In this document: one piece after another, positions 1 through 8,399 of the stretch
How positions within the stretch are numbered: the stretch's first letter is position 1
Layout: the number at the start of each line of letters is the position of its first letter
From: a bacterium
GTDB taxonomy: Bacteria > Actinomycetota > Aquicultoria > Aquicultorales > Aquicultoraceae
Direction: 5' to 3'
DNA: 34,562 nt
NCBI GenBank assembly: GCA_902810715.1
Contig: CADDYS010000013.1
Location: forward strand, 1 to 34,562
Translations under genes and position numbers: made by a program
The notes under the pieces: generated by a model
The model's database searches: none
Seen by the model: only the letters and a program-made list of their open reading frames with translations
Told to the model about the DNA's origin: nothing

Positions 1-367
1 GTTGCACCCCCTCGAAGTCTTTCGCCAACCTCTCGTACTGCCGCACAGTTACGTAGGTTGACTCAAAGCCGACCTTTTTGGCCTTGAGCCTTTTTATAAT
101 CTTAACCAGCTCACTATATGACGGCTCCGTCCAGGCTATAATCCTGTCGGCTGATGTGGTGTGCCTTGCCTCTTCGAGATACCGCCTATCAATTATAAGC
201 GTCGATGTGTCGGCATCCACGATGAGACCGATCCTTGCACCGGTAAAACCACCATTAGAGCCACACAGGTAAAATATATTGTGTGGCTCAAATATAATCA
301 GCGCATCTATCTCCGCCGCCTTCATACGCTTTCGTAGCTTACTTAAGCGGCTACCGTAATTCGGCAC
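1..367 (-). CDS. pepQ: Xaa-Pro dipeptidase / M24 peptidase, N-terminal part (cut by window edge)
   Basis: Reading the minus strand from a GTG at 367 gives a continuous frame to the window edge, about 122 residues. It has the creatinase N-terminal domain pattern: SRLSKLRKRMKAAEIDALII, then NIFYLCGSNGGFTG, then LIVDADTSTLIIDRRYLEEA. This domain precedes the metal-binding pita-bread catalytic domain in proline dipeptidases, which would lie outside the window. The start is chosen because AGGTGG (378-373) sits five bases before GTG 367; an in-frame GTG at 376 overlaps that ribosome site. The gene follows aroQ by 27 bases, and aroQ-pepQ adjacency is common in Gram-positive bacteria. The catalytic residues cannot be checked here, so a related M24 paralogue is possible. 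Confidence 0.8.
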   Translation of the reverse strand, partial: MPNYGSRLSKLRKRMKAAEIDALIIFEPHNIFYLCGSNGGFTGARIGLIVDADTSTLIIDRRYLEEARHTTSADRIIAWTEPSYSELVKIIKRLKAKKVGFESTYVTVRQYERLAKDFEGVQ

Positions 368-394
368 CAATTCCACCTACCGATTAATTAAAAA

Positions 395-826
395 TTACAA
401 AATCTCCGCCGCCGCCCTTAACGCGAGCAAATAGCTTGCCGGTCCAAACCCGGCGATCTGGCCCACGCAGACCGGCGCGATAACCGATTTGTGCCTGAAC
501 TCCTCGCGGGCGTGTATATTCGAGAGGTGAACCTCAATGGTAGGTATCTTAACGGAGGAAACCGCATCCCTTATCGCAATGCTGTAATGCGTGTATGCGC
601 CCGGGTTTATCACTACGCAATCAAAATCACCGATTGCCGAATGAACCCTATCGATGATCTCCCCTTCGTGATTCGACTGGAAAAACTCAACATGCAACCC
701 GAGGCGTCCGGCCTCATCGCTAACCATTCTATTTATCTCATCCAGCGTTAGCGTGCCGTAGATACCGGTTTCTCGTTTTCCAAGTAGATTCAGGTTGGGA
801 CCGTTAATTATAAGTATCTTTCCCAT
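395..826 (-). CDS. aroQ: 3-dehydroquinate dehydratase, type II
   Basis: Converts 3-dehydroquinate to 3-dehydroshikimate in the cytosolic shikimate pathway. The 143-residue length is normal for the dodecameric type II enzyme. Visible hallmarks are the N-terminal NGPNLNLLG, the lid with catalytic Tyr23 (GIYG), [12 protein letters not shown] at 48-59, [15 protein letters not shown] at 74-88, and [14 protein letters not shown] with catalytic His100. The start codon follows the aroB stop by a single base, so translation is probably coupled. It is the fourth aro gene in the run aroC-aroK-aroB-aroQ. Nothing is missing from the active site. Confidence 0.97.
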   Translation of the reverse strand: MGKILIINGPNLNLLGKRETGIYGTLTLDEINRMVSDEAGRLGLHVEFFQSNHEGEIIDRVHSAIGDFDCVVINPGAYTHYSIAIRDAVSSVKIPTIEVHLSNIHAREEFRHKSVIAPVCVGQIAGFGPASYLLALRAAAEIL

Positions 827-827
827 C

Positions 828-1928
828 CTACACCTCTCTTAAAAATTCGCTTAAAACAGAAACAAGCGTATCTTCATCGATATTTTTAACAACCGGGTTT
901 CCTACGCCATCAAGAAGGACAAAGACATGCTCTCCGCCGGTCCTTTTCTTGTCTCTTTCCATAACCTGCACCAGCTCAACCGCGCCGGCCCCCGACACGG
1001 TTACCGGAAGGCCGTACGCCGATATTACGCGCTTATGAAGCTCAACCACGTCTTCTCCTACCATACCGAGCCTCTGGCTTAATCTTGCGGCAAAAACCAT
1101 TCCTACCGCAACCGCCTGGCCGTGCGAGTAGTCGTATCTCGTAGTCGACTCGATAGCGTGCCCCAGCGTATGCCCGTAGTTAAGGTACGCCCTAACCCCG
1201 GCATCCCGCTCGTCCTTCTCCACAATCTCACCCTTAATCGAGCAACATATCCTCACCATTTCGGATAAAACGCCGGTCTCCTTGCCTAGAATCGCCCGCT
1301 TTTTCTCCTGGATAAGGCCGAGCAGCGGTTCTCCTTTTATAAAGGCGTATTTTATAACCTCGGCCATCCCTCCGGCAAATTCCTTCCCGGGCAGGGTGTT
1401 CAACGTTGATACGTCTATATAGACAAACGCGGGCTGGTAAAAAGCCCCGATCATGTTCTTCCCCAACTCGTGGTTTACGGCTACCTTGCCGCCAACGCTA
1501 CTATCCACCTGCGCCAGCAATGTCGTCGGGACTTGGACAAAAGGCACCCCTCTCTCGTAGGTGGCCGCAACAAATCCTGCCAGGTCTCCCACAACGCCCC
1601 CGCCGAGCGCAACGATAACATCTTTTCTCTCAAATCCCTTTTTGATAAGCCCGCCGTAAACTTGCCCGGCGACGCTTAACGACTTCGCTTTCTCACCGTC
1701 CGGCACCAGGATAAGCTCGTAATCGATCGCCCCAGCTGTCAACGACTCGGTAAGCCGGCCTCCGTACAGGTCCCAAACCGTAGAGTTGGTTATCACAGCG
1801 GCCTTTACCGCGTTAAATTTATCCTTAAACTTGTCCACAAAGCCGTGGAGAATATTGTCCCCAATATATATTGGGTAGCTTCTTTCGCCCAGCGATATCT
1901 CGACAACCTGTTTAATCAAATCTAACAC
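828..1928 (-). CDS. aroB: 3-dehydroquinate synthase
   Basis: Cyclises DAHP to 3-dehydroquinate using NAD and a divalent metal. The family features are present: the nucleotide-binding [45 protein letters not shown], and the metal-ligand regions [11 protein letters not shown] and [11 protein letters not shown]. The length of 366 is typical. The first codon at 1928 is GTG with a poor ribosome site. An in-frame TTG at 1919 is preceded by AAGGTG at five bases and may be the true start, giving 363 residues. It lies 13 bases after aroK and one base before aroQ, so it is part of one operon with aroC. Confidence 0.97.
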   Translation of the reverse strand: MLDLIKQVVEISLGERSYPIYIGDNILHGFVDKFKDKFNAVKAAVITNSTVWDLYGGRLTESLTAGAIDYELILVPDGEKAKSLSVAGQVYGGLIKKGFERKDVIVALGGGVVGDLAGFVAATYERGVPFVQVPTTLLAQVDSSVGGKVAVNHELGKNMIGAFYQPAFVYIDVSTLNTLPGKEFAGGMAEVIKYAFIKGEPLLGLIQEKKRAILGKETGVLSEMVRICCSIKGEIVEKDERDAGVRAYLNYGHTLGHAIESTTRYDYSHGQAVAVGMVFAARLSQRLGMVGEDVVELHKRVISAYGLPVTVSGAGAVELVQVMERDKKRTGGEHVFVLLDGVGNPVVKNIDEDTLVSVLSEFLREV

Positions 1929-1941
1929 CTTATAGCTTATC

Positions 1942-2466
1942 TTACATCTTAAGGCCTTTTGCCTTAAGCTCTTTTATAATCGCCTCAATGATACTGTTTA
2001 CGCTCCTGCCCGTTGTGCTAACTATGGCATCGGCAACGCCCTGGTAAAGCGGCTCTCTTTCTTTAACCAACCGCTTAATCTCAGCCCTCGGGTCTTCCAC
2101 ATTCAAAAGCGGCCGCATACTCCCCGTCGCGCCCACCCTTGCAAAAAGCTCATCCGGCTCCGTTTTGAGATAGACCACAATCGCCTTTTGTTTTAGGGCG
2201 TCTCTGTTTTCTTCCCTTAAGACAACACCGCCCCCGCAGGATATAACCGCTTTTTTAGCAGCAAGGGCATCCTTTAAAACCACGGCTTCAACCCGTCGAA
2301 AGGTATCCTCCCCATCTTCCTTAAATATCTCAGGGATGGGCCTTCCGGTCTTTTCCTCAATACGCCCGTCCAGGTCGATAAACAAGTAACCTATTTTCCT
2401 GGACAGGGTCTGCCCGACGGTGCTCTTACCGGAGCCCATAAACCCTACCAGCGCGATGTTCTTCAA
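1942..2466 (-). CDS. aroK: shikimate kinase
   Basis: Phosphorylates shikimate at the 3-hydroxyl with ATP. The 174-residue protein opens with the Walker A loop GFMGSGKST (8-16), followed by DLDGRIEEKTG (shikimate-contacting Asp), FRRVEAVVL, the CGGGVV loop and the lid RVGATGSMRPLL. The start is TTG at 2466, which overlaps the aroC stop as TTGA. GAGGG lies seven bases upstream, so the start is well supported. Overlap with aroC implies coupled translation. Full family length, no anomalies. Confidence 0.96.
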   Translation of the reverse strand: MKNIALVGFMGSGKSTVGQTLSRKIGYLFIDLDGRIEEKTGRPIPEIFKEDGEDTFRRVEAVVLKDALAAKKAVISCGGGVVLREENRDALKQKAIVVYLKTEPDELFARVGATGSMRPLLNVEDPRAEIKRLVKEREPLYQGVADAIVSTTGRSVNSIIEAIIKELKAKGLKM

Positions 2467-3617
2467 CCCCGAACCCTCTTTAGGTAACGGCCATACGCCG
2501 CCATTGTATCCTCCAGCGCATCGCCGCCAAACTTATTAAGTAGCGACCTTGCTATTTCAAACGCGACCACCGCCTCGCCTATAACCGCAGCAGCGGGAAC
2601 CGCGCAAACATCCGACCTCTCTTTTATCGCTTCTACCGGCTCTTTTGTATTTATGTCTACAGTTTTAAGCGGCTGCATCAAAGTCGGTATCGGTTTCATA
2701 GCCGCTCTTGCGACGATTACCTCCCCATTCGTCATGCCGCCCTCTATGCCGCCGGCCTTATTGGTTTTCCTGTAGTAACCCCGCCTTTTGCTGTAAAATA
2801 TCTCGTCGTGCATCTGCGAACCGGGCTTATACGCGGCCTCAAACCCCGCGCCTATCTCGACTCCCTTAATCGCCTGAATGGCCATAAGGGCGCGGGCAAG
2901 ATTTCCATCAAGCCGCTCCTCCCAAGAAGCGTAGCCGCCCAGGCCGGGGGGGCATCCATACACAAGAACTTCAAACACTCCGCCGGCGGTATCCTTATCC
3001 CTTCGTATTCGCTCTATCAACTCAACCATCTCTTTAGTTGCTTCAGGATCAAAACACCTTACCGGGGATTCATCAATCTTTGCGAGGTCTTCCGGCATCG
3101 GAACTTTGTCTAAATTAGCCCTGACCTCGCCGATGGATATAACGTGGCTTATTACTTGTATGCCAAACTCTCTTAAAAGAGCCTTCGCAACTGCACCCAT
3201 GGCAACCCGAGCCGCCGTCTCACGCGCGCTTGACCTCTCAAGGATATTCCTTATATCTTTCTGGCCGGTTTTTAAGATACCGCTTAAGTCGGCATGCCCC
3301 GGACGTGGCTGCGTAACCGGCTCAACCTCCTCCGAGACCTCCTCAGCCGACATCTTTACATGCCAGTTTTTCCAATCGCGGTTGTCGATTTTAAGTGCGA
3401 TCGGTGAGCCAAGCGTTATGCCGTGCCTTACACCGCTAAGAATCTCGGCCTTGTCCTTTTCTATCTTCATGCGCCCGCCACGGCCAAAACCCAACTGCCT
3501 GCGGGCCAGCTCCTTATTTATATCCTCTGCACCTAGTACAAGACCGGCCGGCATGCCTTCCACAATCGCGGTCAACGCAGGGCCGTGCGACTCACCGGCG
3601 GTTACATATCTCAACAC
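2463..3617 (-). CDS. aroC: chorismate synthase
   Basis: Makes chorismate from EPSP with reduced FMN, the last shared step to aromatic amino acids, folate and quinones. Recognised by YVTAGESHGPAL, RQLGFGRGGRMKIEKD, the RSSARETAARVAMG block and GGMTNGEVIVARAAMKPIPT. The open frame begins at ATG 3629, but its only ribosome-site candidate abuts that codon. GTG 3617 has GAGG six bases upstream and gives the usual short lead (VLRYVTAGESHG), so I place the start there; TTG 3614 is also possible. First gene of the aroC-K-B-Q run. The product feeds the pabB/pabC-like genes at 24-27 kb and aromatic synthesis in general. Confidence 0.96.
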   Translation of the reverse strand: MLRYVTAGESHGPALTAIVEGMPAGLVLGAEDINKELARRQLGFGRGGRMKIEKDKAEILSGVRHGITLGSPIALKIDNRDWKNWHVKMSAEEVSEEVEPVTQPRPGHADLSGILKTGQKDIRNILERSSARETAARVAMGAVAKALLREFGIQVISHVISIGEVRANLDKVPMPEDLAKIDESPVRCFDPEATKEMVELIERIRRDKDTAGGVFEVLVYGCPPGLGGYASWEERLDGNLARALMAIQAIKGVEIGAGFEAAYKPGSQMHDEIFYSKRRGYYRKTNKAGGIEGGMTNGEVIVARAAMKPIPTLMQPLKTVDINTKEPVEAIKERSDVCAVPAAAVIGEAVVAFEIARSLLNKFGGDALEDTMAAYGRYLKRVRG

Positions 3618-3643
3618 GTAAAACCTCATCTCCGTTTACAATA

Positions 3644-3649
3644 AGTATA
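3644..3649 (-). promoter_or_regulatory. candidate -10 box upstream of aroC
   Basis: TATACT on the minus strand, 27 bases before the proposed aroC start. No convincing TTGACA-like -35 box is found at 16-18 bases, so this is a weak prediction resting on the -10 match and its position at the head of the aro run. Confidence 0.3.
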
Positions 3650-3662
3650 ACTTATCATAAAT

Positions 3663-3692
3663 TAGCTCACAGGTCACAGCTCATAGCTGTTA
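3663..3692. repeat. partial copy of dispersed AGCTCATAGCTCACAG repeat
   Basis: Short run of variants of AGCTCACAG / AGCTCATAG, the same unit as at 13071, 19257, 19318, 26994 and 27993. It is intergenic between pilP and aroC. Confidence 0.6.
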
Positions 3693-3724
3693 GTAATAAC
3701 GATTAGTAATCTCCCATTTATTCC

Positions 3725-3750
3725 AATGGGTGGGATTAATCCCACCCATT
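3725..3750. terminator. perfect 26-bp palindrome after the pilM-N-O-P unit
   Basis: The arms AATGGGTGGGAT and ATCCCACCCATT flank a central TA, so every base is self-complementary. It lies about 50 bases past the pilP stop, where the pilus unit should end and the aro unit begin. No T-run follows on the minus strand, so it is not a classic intrinsic terminator. A nearby CCCATT at 3715-3720 can pair with the left arm (AATGGG), giving an alternative fold. It could equally be a protein-binding site or a dispersed palindrome. Confidence 0.5.
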
Positions 3751-3801
3751 AACTTCAATTTTTAATTCTTCTGGCTCCCGACTCCTACTCACTTTAAATG
3801 C

Positions 3802-4401
3802 TTACTTTACTATCGTGTCTCCCACCTGCAATGTCAGCCTGGAGTCGCCGTAAAGCAAACTTATATTACTATCGCCAATGTCCGTTACTTGAAATGGCGA
3901 GCTATCGATCTGATCCCCCGTCTTTACTGTATACTGCTGCCCTTTGTAAAGAACAACGGCTGTTTTCTGCCCGTCTACCGTCGTGATGCTCTCAAGAGAC
4001 AGTACATCTACCGAGCTTCCACTAGACCCGGTCTGGCTCTCACTGGTGGTTGAACCACCCGTCGTCGGGTTGCCGGCCGTGCTTGTCGCCACCGCAAGTG
4101 GCTCAAACGGGTCTCTGTAATCAGACAGGTCGCTCTTTACCAAGACGGCATCCGCAGTGGTTGTAGACGTAGTTGCTTGGCTGACCTGGGTTTTAGGCGT
4201 AGGTTTGCTCGGGGTCCTTTTTGCCACGTAATTAACCGGTTGATCTGTCTGCTTGTTTAACATAGGAAACGCAAAAGTTATGGCTATTAGAACAACCAAA
4301 ACTAGCAATACTAATATCAAACCCGCGGCTATTCCCTTGCCTTTCGGTGTCTTAACCAGCTCTCTTATATTTGCCTTCGGTGATTTTACCCTAGTCCCCA
4401 T
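3802..4401 (-). CDS. pilP: PilP-like pilus assembly protein, single membrane segment
   Basis: The protein has a basic cytosolic N-terminus, one membrane helix at about residues 24-48 (GLILVLLVLVVLIAITFAF), a Thr/Ser/Pro-rich linker with DYRDPFEPL, and a C-terminal beta-rich domain (KTAVVLYKGQQYTVKTGDQI...LTLQVGDTIVK) like the periplasmic domain of PilP/GspC. DPF-P is typical of PilP, but the membrane helix replaces the lipoprotein anchor of diderm PilP, as expected without an outer membrane. The second ATG (4401) is used because AGGGG lies six bases upstream; ATG 4407 overlaps that site. It is last in the pilM-N-O-P unit. The assignment rests on position and architecture rather than strong sequence identity. 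Confidence 0.7.
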   Translation of the reverse strand: MGTRVKSPKANIRELVKTPKGKGIAAGLILVLLVLVVLIAITFAFPMLNKQTDQPVNYVAKRTPSKPTPKTQVSQATTSTTTADAVLVKSDLSDYRDPFEPLAVATSTAGNPTTGGSTTSESQTGSSGSSVDVLSLESITTVDGQKTAVVLYKGQQYTVKTGDQIDSSPFQVTDIGDSNISLLYGDSRLTLQVGDTIVK

Positions 4402-4413
4402 ATGCATCCCCTG

Positions 4414-5025
4414 TTACTTTCCCGTTGTTACGTTCTGGCTGATCGTAGTACCCGTGGTCGCCGCTTTCGCCGGCACAGTTGCCGAAGACTCGCCGCTTCC
4501 CATGACAAAGGCCGATAGGGCGGTGCTCATGGTAAGATCAGGGTACTGCTTTACCTTTAAATCAATCGTAGAGGTTTTAAACATCCTCTGCGCCGTCTCT
4601 ACTCTTCTTAAGAAATCTATTAATGAAACATAGCTGCCCTCAACGGTGAGATTTACCTGCAGCTCGCTGAAATCTCCCTTAGCAGCAAGAGTACCGGGCT
4701 TAATCGAAATCAGGCCGACTCCGGCATCGTCGGCAATATCCTGCAACTGGTTTATAAGATCCGGTAGCTCGGCGTCCGTCGGCATTTGTTTCTTGATCCT
4801 TACCAAATCGGCCTCAACACTTGCGGCACTTTTTTTCTTCTCCTCCAGCATGGTAAGCGTAGCCTTAGCGGTCTGCACCTTTGCCTCCTCAGCGGTACGC
4901 TGGTTTCCCAAATCTGCAATCCGCTCGCTTTGCGGTTTCCATACCAGCATGAAAAACGCGACCAGCATCAAGACCAGAATCCCGACTAATATTAATATTT
5001 GCTTTTTTGCAACTATCTTATCCAT
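4414..5025 (-). CDS. pilO: PilO-like inner-membrane pilus alignment protein
   Basis: A 203-residue protein with an N-terminal membrane helix (residues 9-28), then a coiled-coil stretch (SERIADLGNQRTAEEAKVQTAKATLTM, in part) and the PilO core MPTDAELPDLINQLQDIA, followed by alternating strands (LQVNLTVEGSYVSLIDFLRRVE). PilO pairs with PilN in the membrane platform around the pilus base. The C-terminus is a low-complexity Thr/Ala tail. It starts four bases after the pilN stop, with GTGAT just upstream as a ribosome site, and six to twelve bases separate it from pilP. Confidence 0.87.
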   Translation of the reverse strand: MDKIVAKKQILILVGILVLMLVAFFMLVWKPQSERIADLGNQRTAEEAKVQTAKATLTMLEEKKKSAASVEADLVRIKKQMPTDAELPDLINQLQDIADDAGVGLISIKPGTLAAKGDFSELQVNLTVEGSYVSLIDFLRRVETAQRMFKTSTIDLKVKQYPDLTMSTALSAFVMGSGESSATVPAKAATTGTTISQNVTTGK

Positions 5026-5029
5026 GCCA

Positions 5030-5623
5030 TCACTTTCCTGAAATATTGGACGGGGCAGGAGGCATAGGCGTCTTCTTAAACTTTAAAGTGTTGGCGAAGT
5101 TAATGGCGTTACTTTGCTTGTCCGATGAAGTTAGCCATACCTCTTGCGCAGTATTAATCTTCGCAAGGTGCACGAGCCAATTTGCCACCGGCTTGTGCCC
5201 CGCATCGGGATTATCATTTAAGTCGGCCACCTGTCCGTTAAACGTGATACCGTCCGAGTTGCCGGAGAGCGACGTTAGCGAAACGTCGTTGGGGGTTACA
5301 ACCATTAACTCTTCCAACACTTTCGACCAAACAATCCGGTTGCTTATCGCCTTTTCTAATATCTGCTTCTTTGCCTGAACATCGTTTAGTTTTTGCTCGT
5401 ATATTCGAAGCGATTGAATAGACTCGTTCAGTTTTGCCACATGACTCTGCAGTGATGCGACCCGGGTCTCCGCCTCCTTAATTTTCCACGCATTGTATGC
5501 ATAAAGCCCGCCTAGCAACCCGGCGACAATTACGACACCAAGAATTGCAATGAGCAAAAGTTTCTCTACCTTTTGCTTATTTTTAATTTCCCCTGGGAGA
5601 AGGTTGATTCTAATCTTTATCAT
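5030..5623 (-). CDS. pilN: PilN-like pilus assembly protein
   Basis: Starts MIKIRINLLPGEI, and the INLLP motif is the segment PilN uses to bind PilM. A membrane helix follows (about residues 22-42), then a periplasmic coiled coil and an alpha/beta domain. The open frame extends upstream to 5656, but ATG 5623 is chosen because it overlaps the pilM stop as ATGA and has GGGGG eight bases upstream. The 197-residue product is the usual size. Its position between pilM and pilO supports the call. Confidence 0.9.
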   Translation of the reverse strand: MIKIRINLLPGEIKNKQKVEKLLLIAILGVVIVAGLLGGLYAYNAWKIKEAETRVASLQSHVAKLNESIQSLRIYEQKLNDVQAKKQILEKAISNRIVWSKVLEELMVVTPNDVSLTSLSGNSDGITFNGQVADLNDNPDAGHKPVANWLVHLAKINTAQEVWLTSSDKQSNAINFANTLKFKKTPMPPAPSNISGK

Positions 5624-6771
5624 TTCTCTATCCCCCGCATTGCAAGGCCAATGCAAATAGCCATAGAAAGCTCTTCGCTATCGATGTCTGTCCCATTAAG
5701 CTTCTTGCTGACCTGCACGCTGTGAAGCGGGTGTGCAAGCTCGGCCTCTATCTGCAGGTTTTCTTTTAAGTGGCGCAGGAAATTCCTCAGTTTGGCACCG
5801 CCCCCCGAAACAACTACCTTGTCTATACCTTTTGCCTTCGTGGCCTGTACCAGGTAGTAATCCAGAGACCTTCTGATTTCGGCTATAAACTTAACCATCT
5901 CTTGCTCAAGAATGTTATTAACGACCTCAACATACTGCTGCATGTCGGGAGCTATATCGACTTCCAAGACATCCTCGTCACCTTCAGACCCTTCAACCGC
6001 AGGAAGACCAATTCCTATCTTCAGAGCCTCTGCATCCTCAAGCGATACTCCAAGCTGATCGATCAGCGCCTCGGTAAACGTGTCGCCGCCGACACTGCTT
6101 ATCCTTGTAAACCTGGGAACTTCTTCTTCAATCACCACGATATCTGTTAAGTTGGACCCCACATTAATCAATGCGGTCGCACCCGGGTAATCCGGCAATT
6201 CCTCAATAATCGGCTTAACGCCGTTACCCATAACCGTCCTTGCAAACGCCAGTGACGACACATCGATAATAACCGGTTTGAGACCGGCCCCCTCCACGGC
6301 GTTAATCAAGTTTTCCACCATATCCTTGCGCACAGCAACAATGAGAACATCCATCACTTTCTCGTCCTCGTCGTTTTCATGCTCGGATATTATCTGAAAA
6401 TCGACGATCGCCTCTTCCATAGGGATCGGGATATAGTCATTGGCCTGGAACTGGATGGCGCTTCTTAGGTCCGTCTCAGTCATGTAGGGCATCTCGACAA
6501 CCCTTACAATAACCTTCTGGTTGGCTACACCCACAACAACCTTTTTCTCGGATATCCTTTGCTGTCGCCAAAATGCGGCAAGCGCCTTTGCAACGCCATC
6601 GATATCCGATATCTCGCCTTCGTTTATAAGGCCTAAAGGAGCTTTTAAGCTGGCATAATTTATGAGGACCGGTTTATCAGCGGATGGCTTAAGCTGCGCT
6701 ACCCTAAATGTATTTCCGCTGATATCCAAACCAACAGGGGCAGCCCCTCTGCCCAGGCTCAACATTGCCAA
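5620..6771 (-). CDS. pilM: PilM, actin-like cytoplasmic pilus assembly ATPase
   Basis: A 383-residue ASKHA-fold protein. GLDISGNTFRVAQL is phosphate loop 1, and MPYMTETDLRSAIQFQANDYIP is the characteristic PilM segment. It continues with VIIDVSSLAFAR, ALINVGSNLTDIVVIEE and VVVSGGGAKLRNF. It sits under the membrane platform and binds the PilN tail. The start is TTG 6771 with AGGAGGT five bases upstream; ATG 6765 is in frame but further from the site. It is first of pilM-N-O-P, behind a candidate sigma-28-type promoter at 6879-6905. Confidence 0.94.
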   Translation of the reverse strand: MAMLSLGRGAAPVGLDISGNTFRVAQLKPSADKPVLINYASLKAPLGLINEGEISDIDGVAKALAAFWRQQRISEKKVVVGVANQKVIVRVVEMPYMTETDLRSAIQFQANDYIPIPMEEAIVDFQIISEHENDEDEKVMDVLIVAVRKDMVENLINAVEGAGLKPVIIDVSSLAFARTVMGNGVKPIIEELPDYPGATALINVGSNLTDIVVIEEEVPRFTRISSVGGDTFTEALIDQLGVSLEDAEALKIGIGLPAVEGSEGDEDVLEVDIAPDMQQYVEVVNNILEQEMVKFIAEIRRSLDYYLVQATKAKGIDKVVVSGGGAKLRNFLRHLKENLQIEAELAHPLHSVQVSKKLNGTDIDSEELSMAICIGLAMRGIEK

Positions 6772-6878
6772 AACTTACCTCCTGCATTTAAGACTCAAAT
6801 TACTGTTATCTTCATTTCTACATTTGGGACGGGGCGTGGCTGAGGGGCCTTTACAGCCCTAAACAGCATCTTTACTAA
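6772..6878 (-). promoter_or_regulatory. pilM leader with stem GGCTG/CAGCC
   Basis: About 107 bases lie between the candidate promoter and the pilM start. A GGCTG...CAGCC stem with an 11-base loop and a C-rich flank is visible near 6836-6862. I compared it with the cyclic-di-GMP-I riboswitch pattern and do not see the conserved core, so no ligand is proposed. Confidence 0.25.
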
Positions 6879-6905
6879 TAATCGGATAAAAGCGGGGATA
6901 CTTTA
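6879..6905 (-). promoter_or_regulatory. candidate sigma-28-type promoter of pilM-N-O-P
   Basis: On the minus strand: TAAA (6905-6902), 15 bases, TCCGATTA (6886-6879). The known sigma-28 pattern (FliA/SigD/WhiG) is TAAA, about 15 bases, GCCGATAA; here six of eight -10 bases match with exact spacing. It is 108 bases before pilM. Credibility comes mainly from four similar sites before other pilus units. Confidence 0.5.
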
Positions 6906-6922
6906 GCATTAGTAATTGAGAA

Positions 6923-6941
6923 GCCGCACGGCGACCGTGGC
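6923..6941 (-). terminator. small hairpin after the minor-prepilin unit
   Basis: CACGG/CCGTG stem extended by GC pairs, 11 bases past the stop of the PilX-like gene. The following bases are only moderately T-rich, so termination is possible but weakly supported. Confidence 0.3.
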
Positions 6942-6951
6942 AATTTCGATG

Positions 6952-8385
6952 TTAGTTAACTTCTCTCCACGAGGTGGTCATAGCCAAAAAGCTGGTGCTG
7001 CCGGGCAGCGACGGTGGCAAAAACGTAGGCAGGCTATCATCTGTAAATAGGTGGGAATTATTTGTGCCGCTCGCAAAATCCAGCGTCCCGGCAATCATGC
7101 TTCCAACAAACGTGGTGTTGTTTTGCTCAATTTCTATTTCCTTGGTTGCATAAAACGCGCCGGTCACATCGGGATTATTTTTATCCGCAATATTGCTTCC
7201 ATGGATATCGATCTCTATTTCGTCGTTAGAAACCAGCCCGAGAGCATGCGTGCCGTCCATGTTATGAGTTGCGGTATCTGCCCTCAGCTTACCGTTTATC
7301 TTAATTTCGCCGTTTACAATAAGCGTCCCGTTGCCCGTGTATAGAACTTCATCATTTAAGCCGTCGCCTATCACCAGGTTTCCATCAACATAAACCGTTC
7401 CGTTTACATAGAGCTTATGGCCAATCCAAGCCAACCCGCAGGTTGTCGTACCAAAATCGCTAACCGAGCTGTCAAAATGATACGTATGCCTTAAACTTTT
7501 ATTTCCTGTTGCAATAGCCCCATCATCGTCCAGCACCTTATAGCCACCCGACACTGCAGGGTCAACACTCACCTGTGTATCATGATATGTGCTGGGTGCC
7601 GGGGTTTCCGTAGATTCCAACGCCGCCTGTTGCCTATAGCTAGCCATACTATCAATCGGCGGCAGTTGAATATCCGGAACTTGATTTGAAAGCGAGCTTA
7701 AAAAGACCTGGTTCTGGTTTGGGTTGCTTAAAATCAAACCACCGTTTTTGTCCACAATATCTCCATTACTTCCAACCGGCTCAATGTAGGCACTTACCGG
7801 AACCGATTGTGTCCCCAGTGTTGCTGAGTTATTTAAAAAGACCAGCGACCCCTGCTTTATAAACAAAGGACCTGTTGTTATTGATGAGTTACCGGACAGC
7901 TCAACATTACCCCTAACATAAAATGGACCATCAATCGATGTAGTACCAAGTATGCCATTACCGCCAGTGGCCAATGACTTATTGCTGCCCAGTGCCATAT
8001 TCATGTTCCAGATAGAGAAGTTGAACACTGTCACCTTTAGCTTCCTGTGGGCCGTACCGCAGGTACCGGTAGACTCGATCGTCCAATACCATTGATCGCT
8101 GCCCGATTGTATCGCGTTCACGTTTGCTGTGCCGTTCCCAACATTTATGGAAAAAGTCTTTGGCGACATTGCGTTACCATATTTTTCTAGCTGCCAGAGC
8201 GACTTCTGCACGCCAGCCTCAGCGATGTGAAGCGCCTCCATCGACTCCTTATCATGCGAGGATGAGACCAGGTCGTTCTCTGAGACAGCCATCGTGGCAA
8301 ACGCCAGCACAGTCAGGATAAGCATAATCCCGAGCACGACAACCATCGCTATTCCTTTTTCATCCTTAAGCAAATAAAAACGCAT
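6952..8385 (-). CDS. PilX-type minor prepilin with a beta-rich, bactofilin-like body
   Basis: A 477-residue protein. The N-terminus is KDEKG followed by the hydrophobic helix IAMVVVLGIMLILTVLAF, as in the PilX N-terminal family. The Glu normally at mature position 5 is absent (Val), as in other PilX/GspK-like minor pilins. The long C-terminal part is Gly/Asn/Ser-rich with short repeating strands (GTVYVDGNLVIGDG, GTLIVNGEIKINGKL), suggesting a beta-helix exposed at or near the pilus tip. AGGGAG precedes the ATG at seven bases. It is third in a run of three minor prepilins (PilV-, PilW-, PilX-like), the order found in other T4P clusters. The surface ligand is unknown. Confidence 0.75.
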   Translation of the reverse strand: MRFYLLKDEKGIAMVVVLGIMLILTVLAFATMAVSENDLVSSSHDKESMEALHIAEAGVQKSLWQLEKYGNAMSPKTFSINVGNGTANVNAIQSGSDQWYWTIESTGTCGTAHRKLKVTVFNFSIWNMNMALGSNKSLATGGNGILGTTSIDGPFYVRGNVELSGNSSITTGPLFIKQGSLVFLNNSATLGTQSVPVSAYIEPVGSNGDIVDKNGGLILSNPNQNQVFLSSLSNQVPDIQLPPIDSMASYRQQAALESTETPAPSTYHDTQVSVDPAVSGGYKVLDDDGAIATGNKSLRHTYHFDSSVSDFGTTTCGLAWIGHKLYVNGTVYVDGNLVIGDGLNDEVLYTGNGTLIVNGEIKINGKLRADTATHNMDGTHALGLVSNDEIEIDIHGSNIADKNNPDVTGAFYATKEIEIEQNNTTFVGSMIAGTLDFASGTNNSHLFTDDSLPTFLPPSLPGSTSFLAMTTSWREVN

Positions 8386-8399
8386 AAATTGCTCCCTCT

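Noticed and set aside
78-272. Plus-strand 64-codon frame at the left edge
   Set aside because: It is opposite the well-supported pepQ N-terminal domain on the minus strand.
6772-6878. Cyclic-di-GMP riboswitch in the pilM leader
   Set aside because: Attractive for a pilus operon, but the conserved core bases of the GEMM class are not present on either strand.
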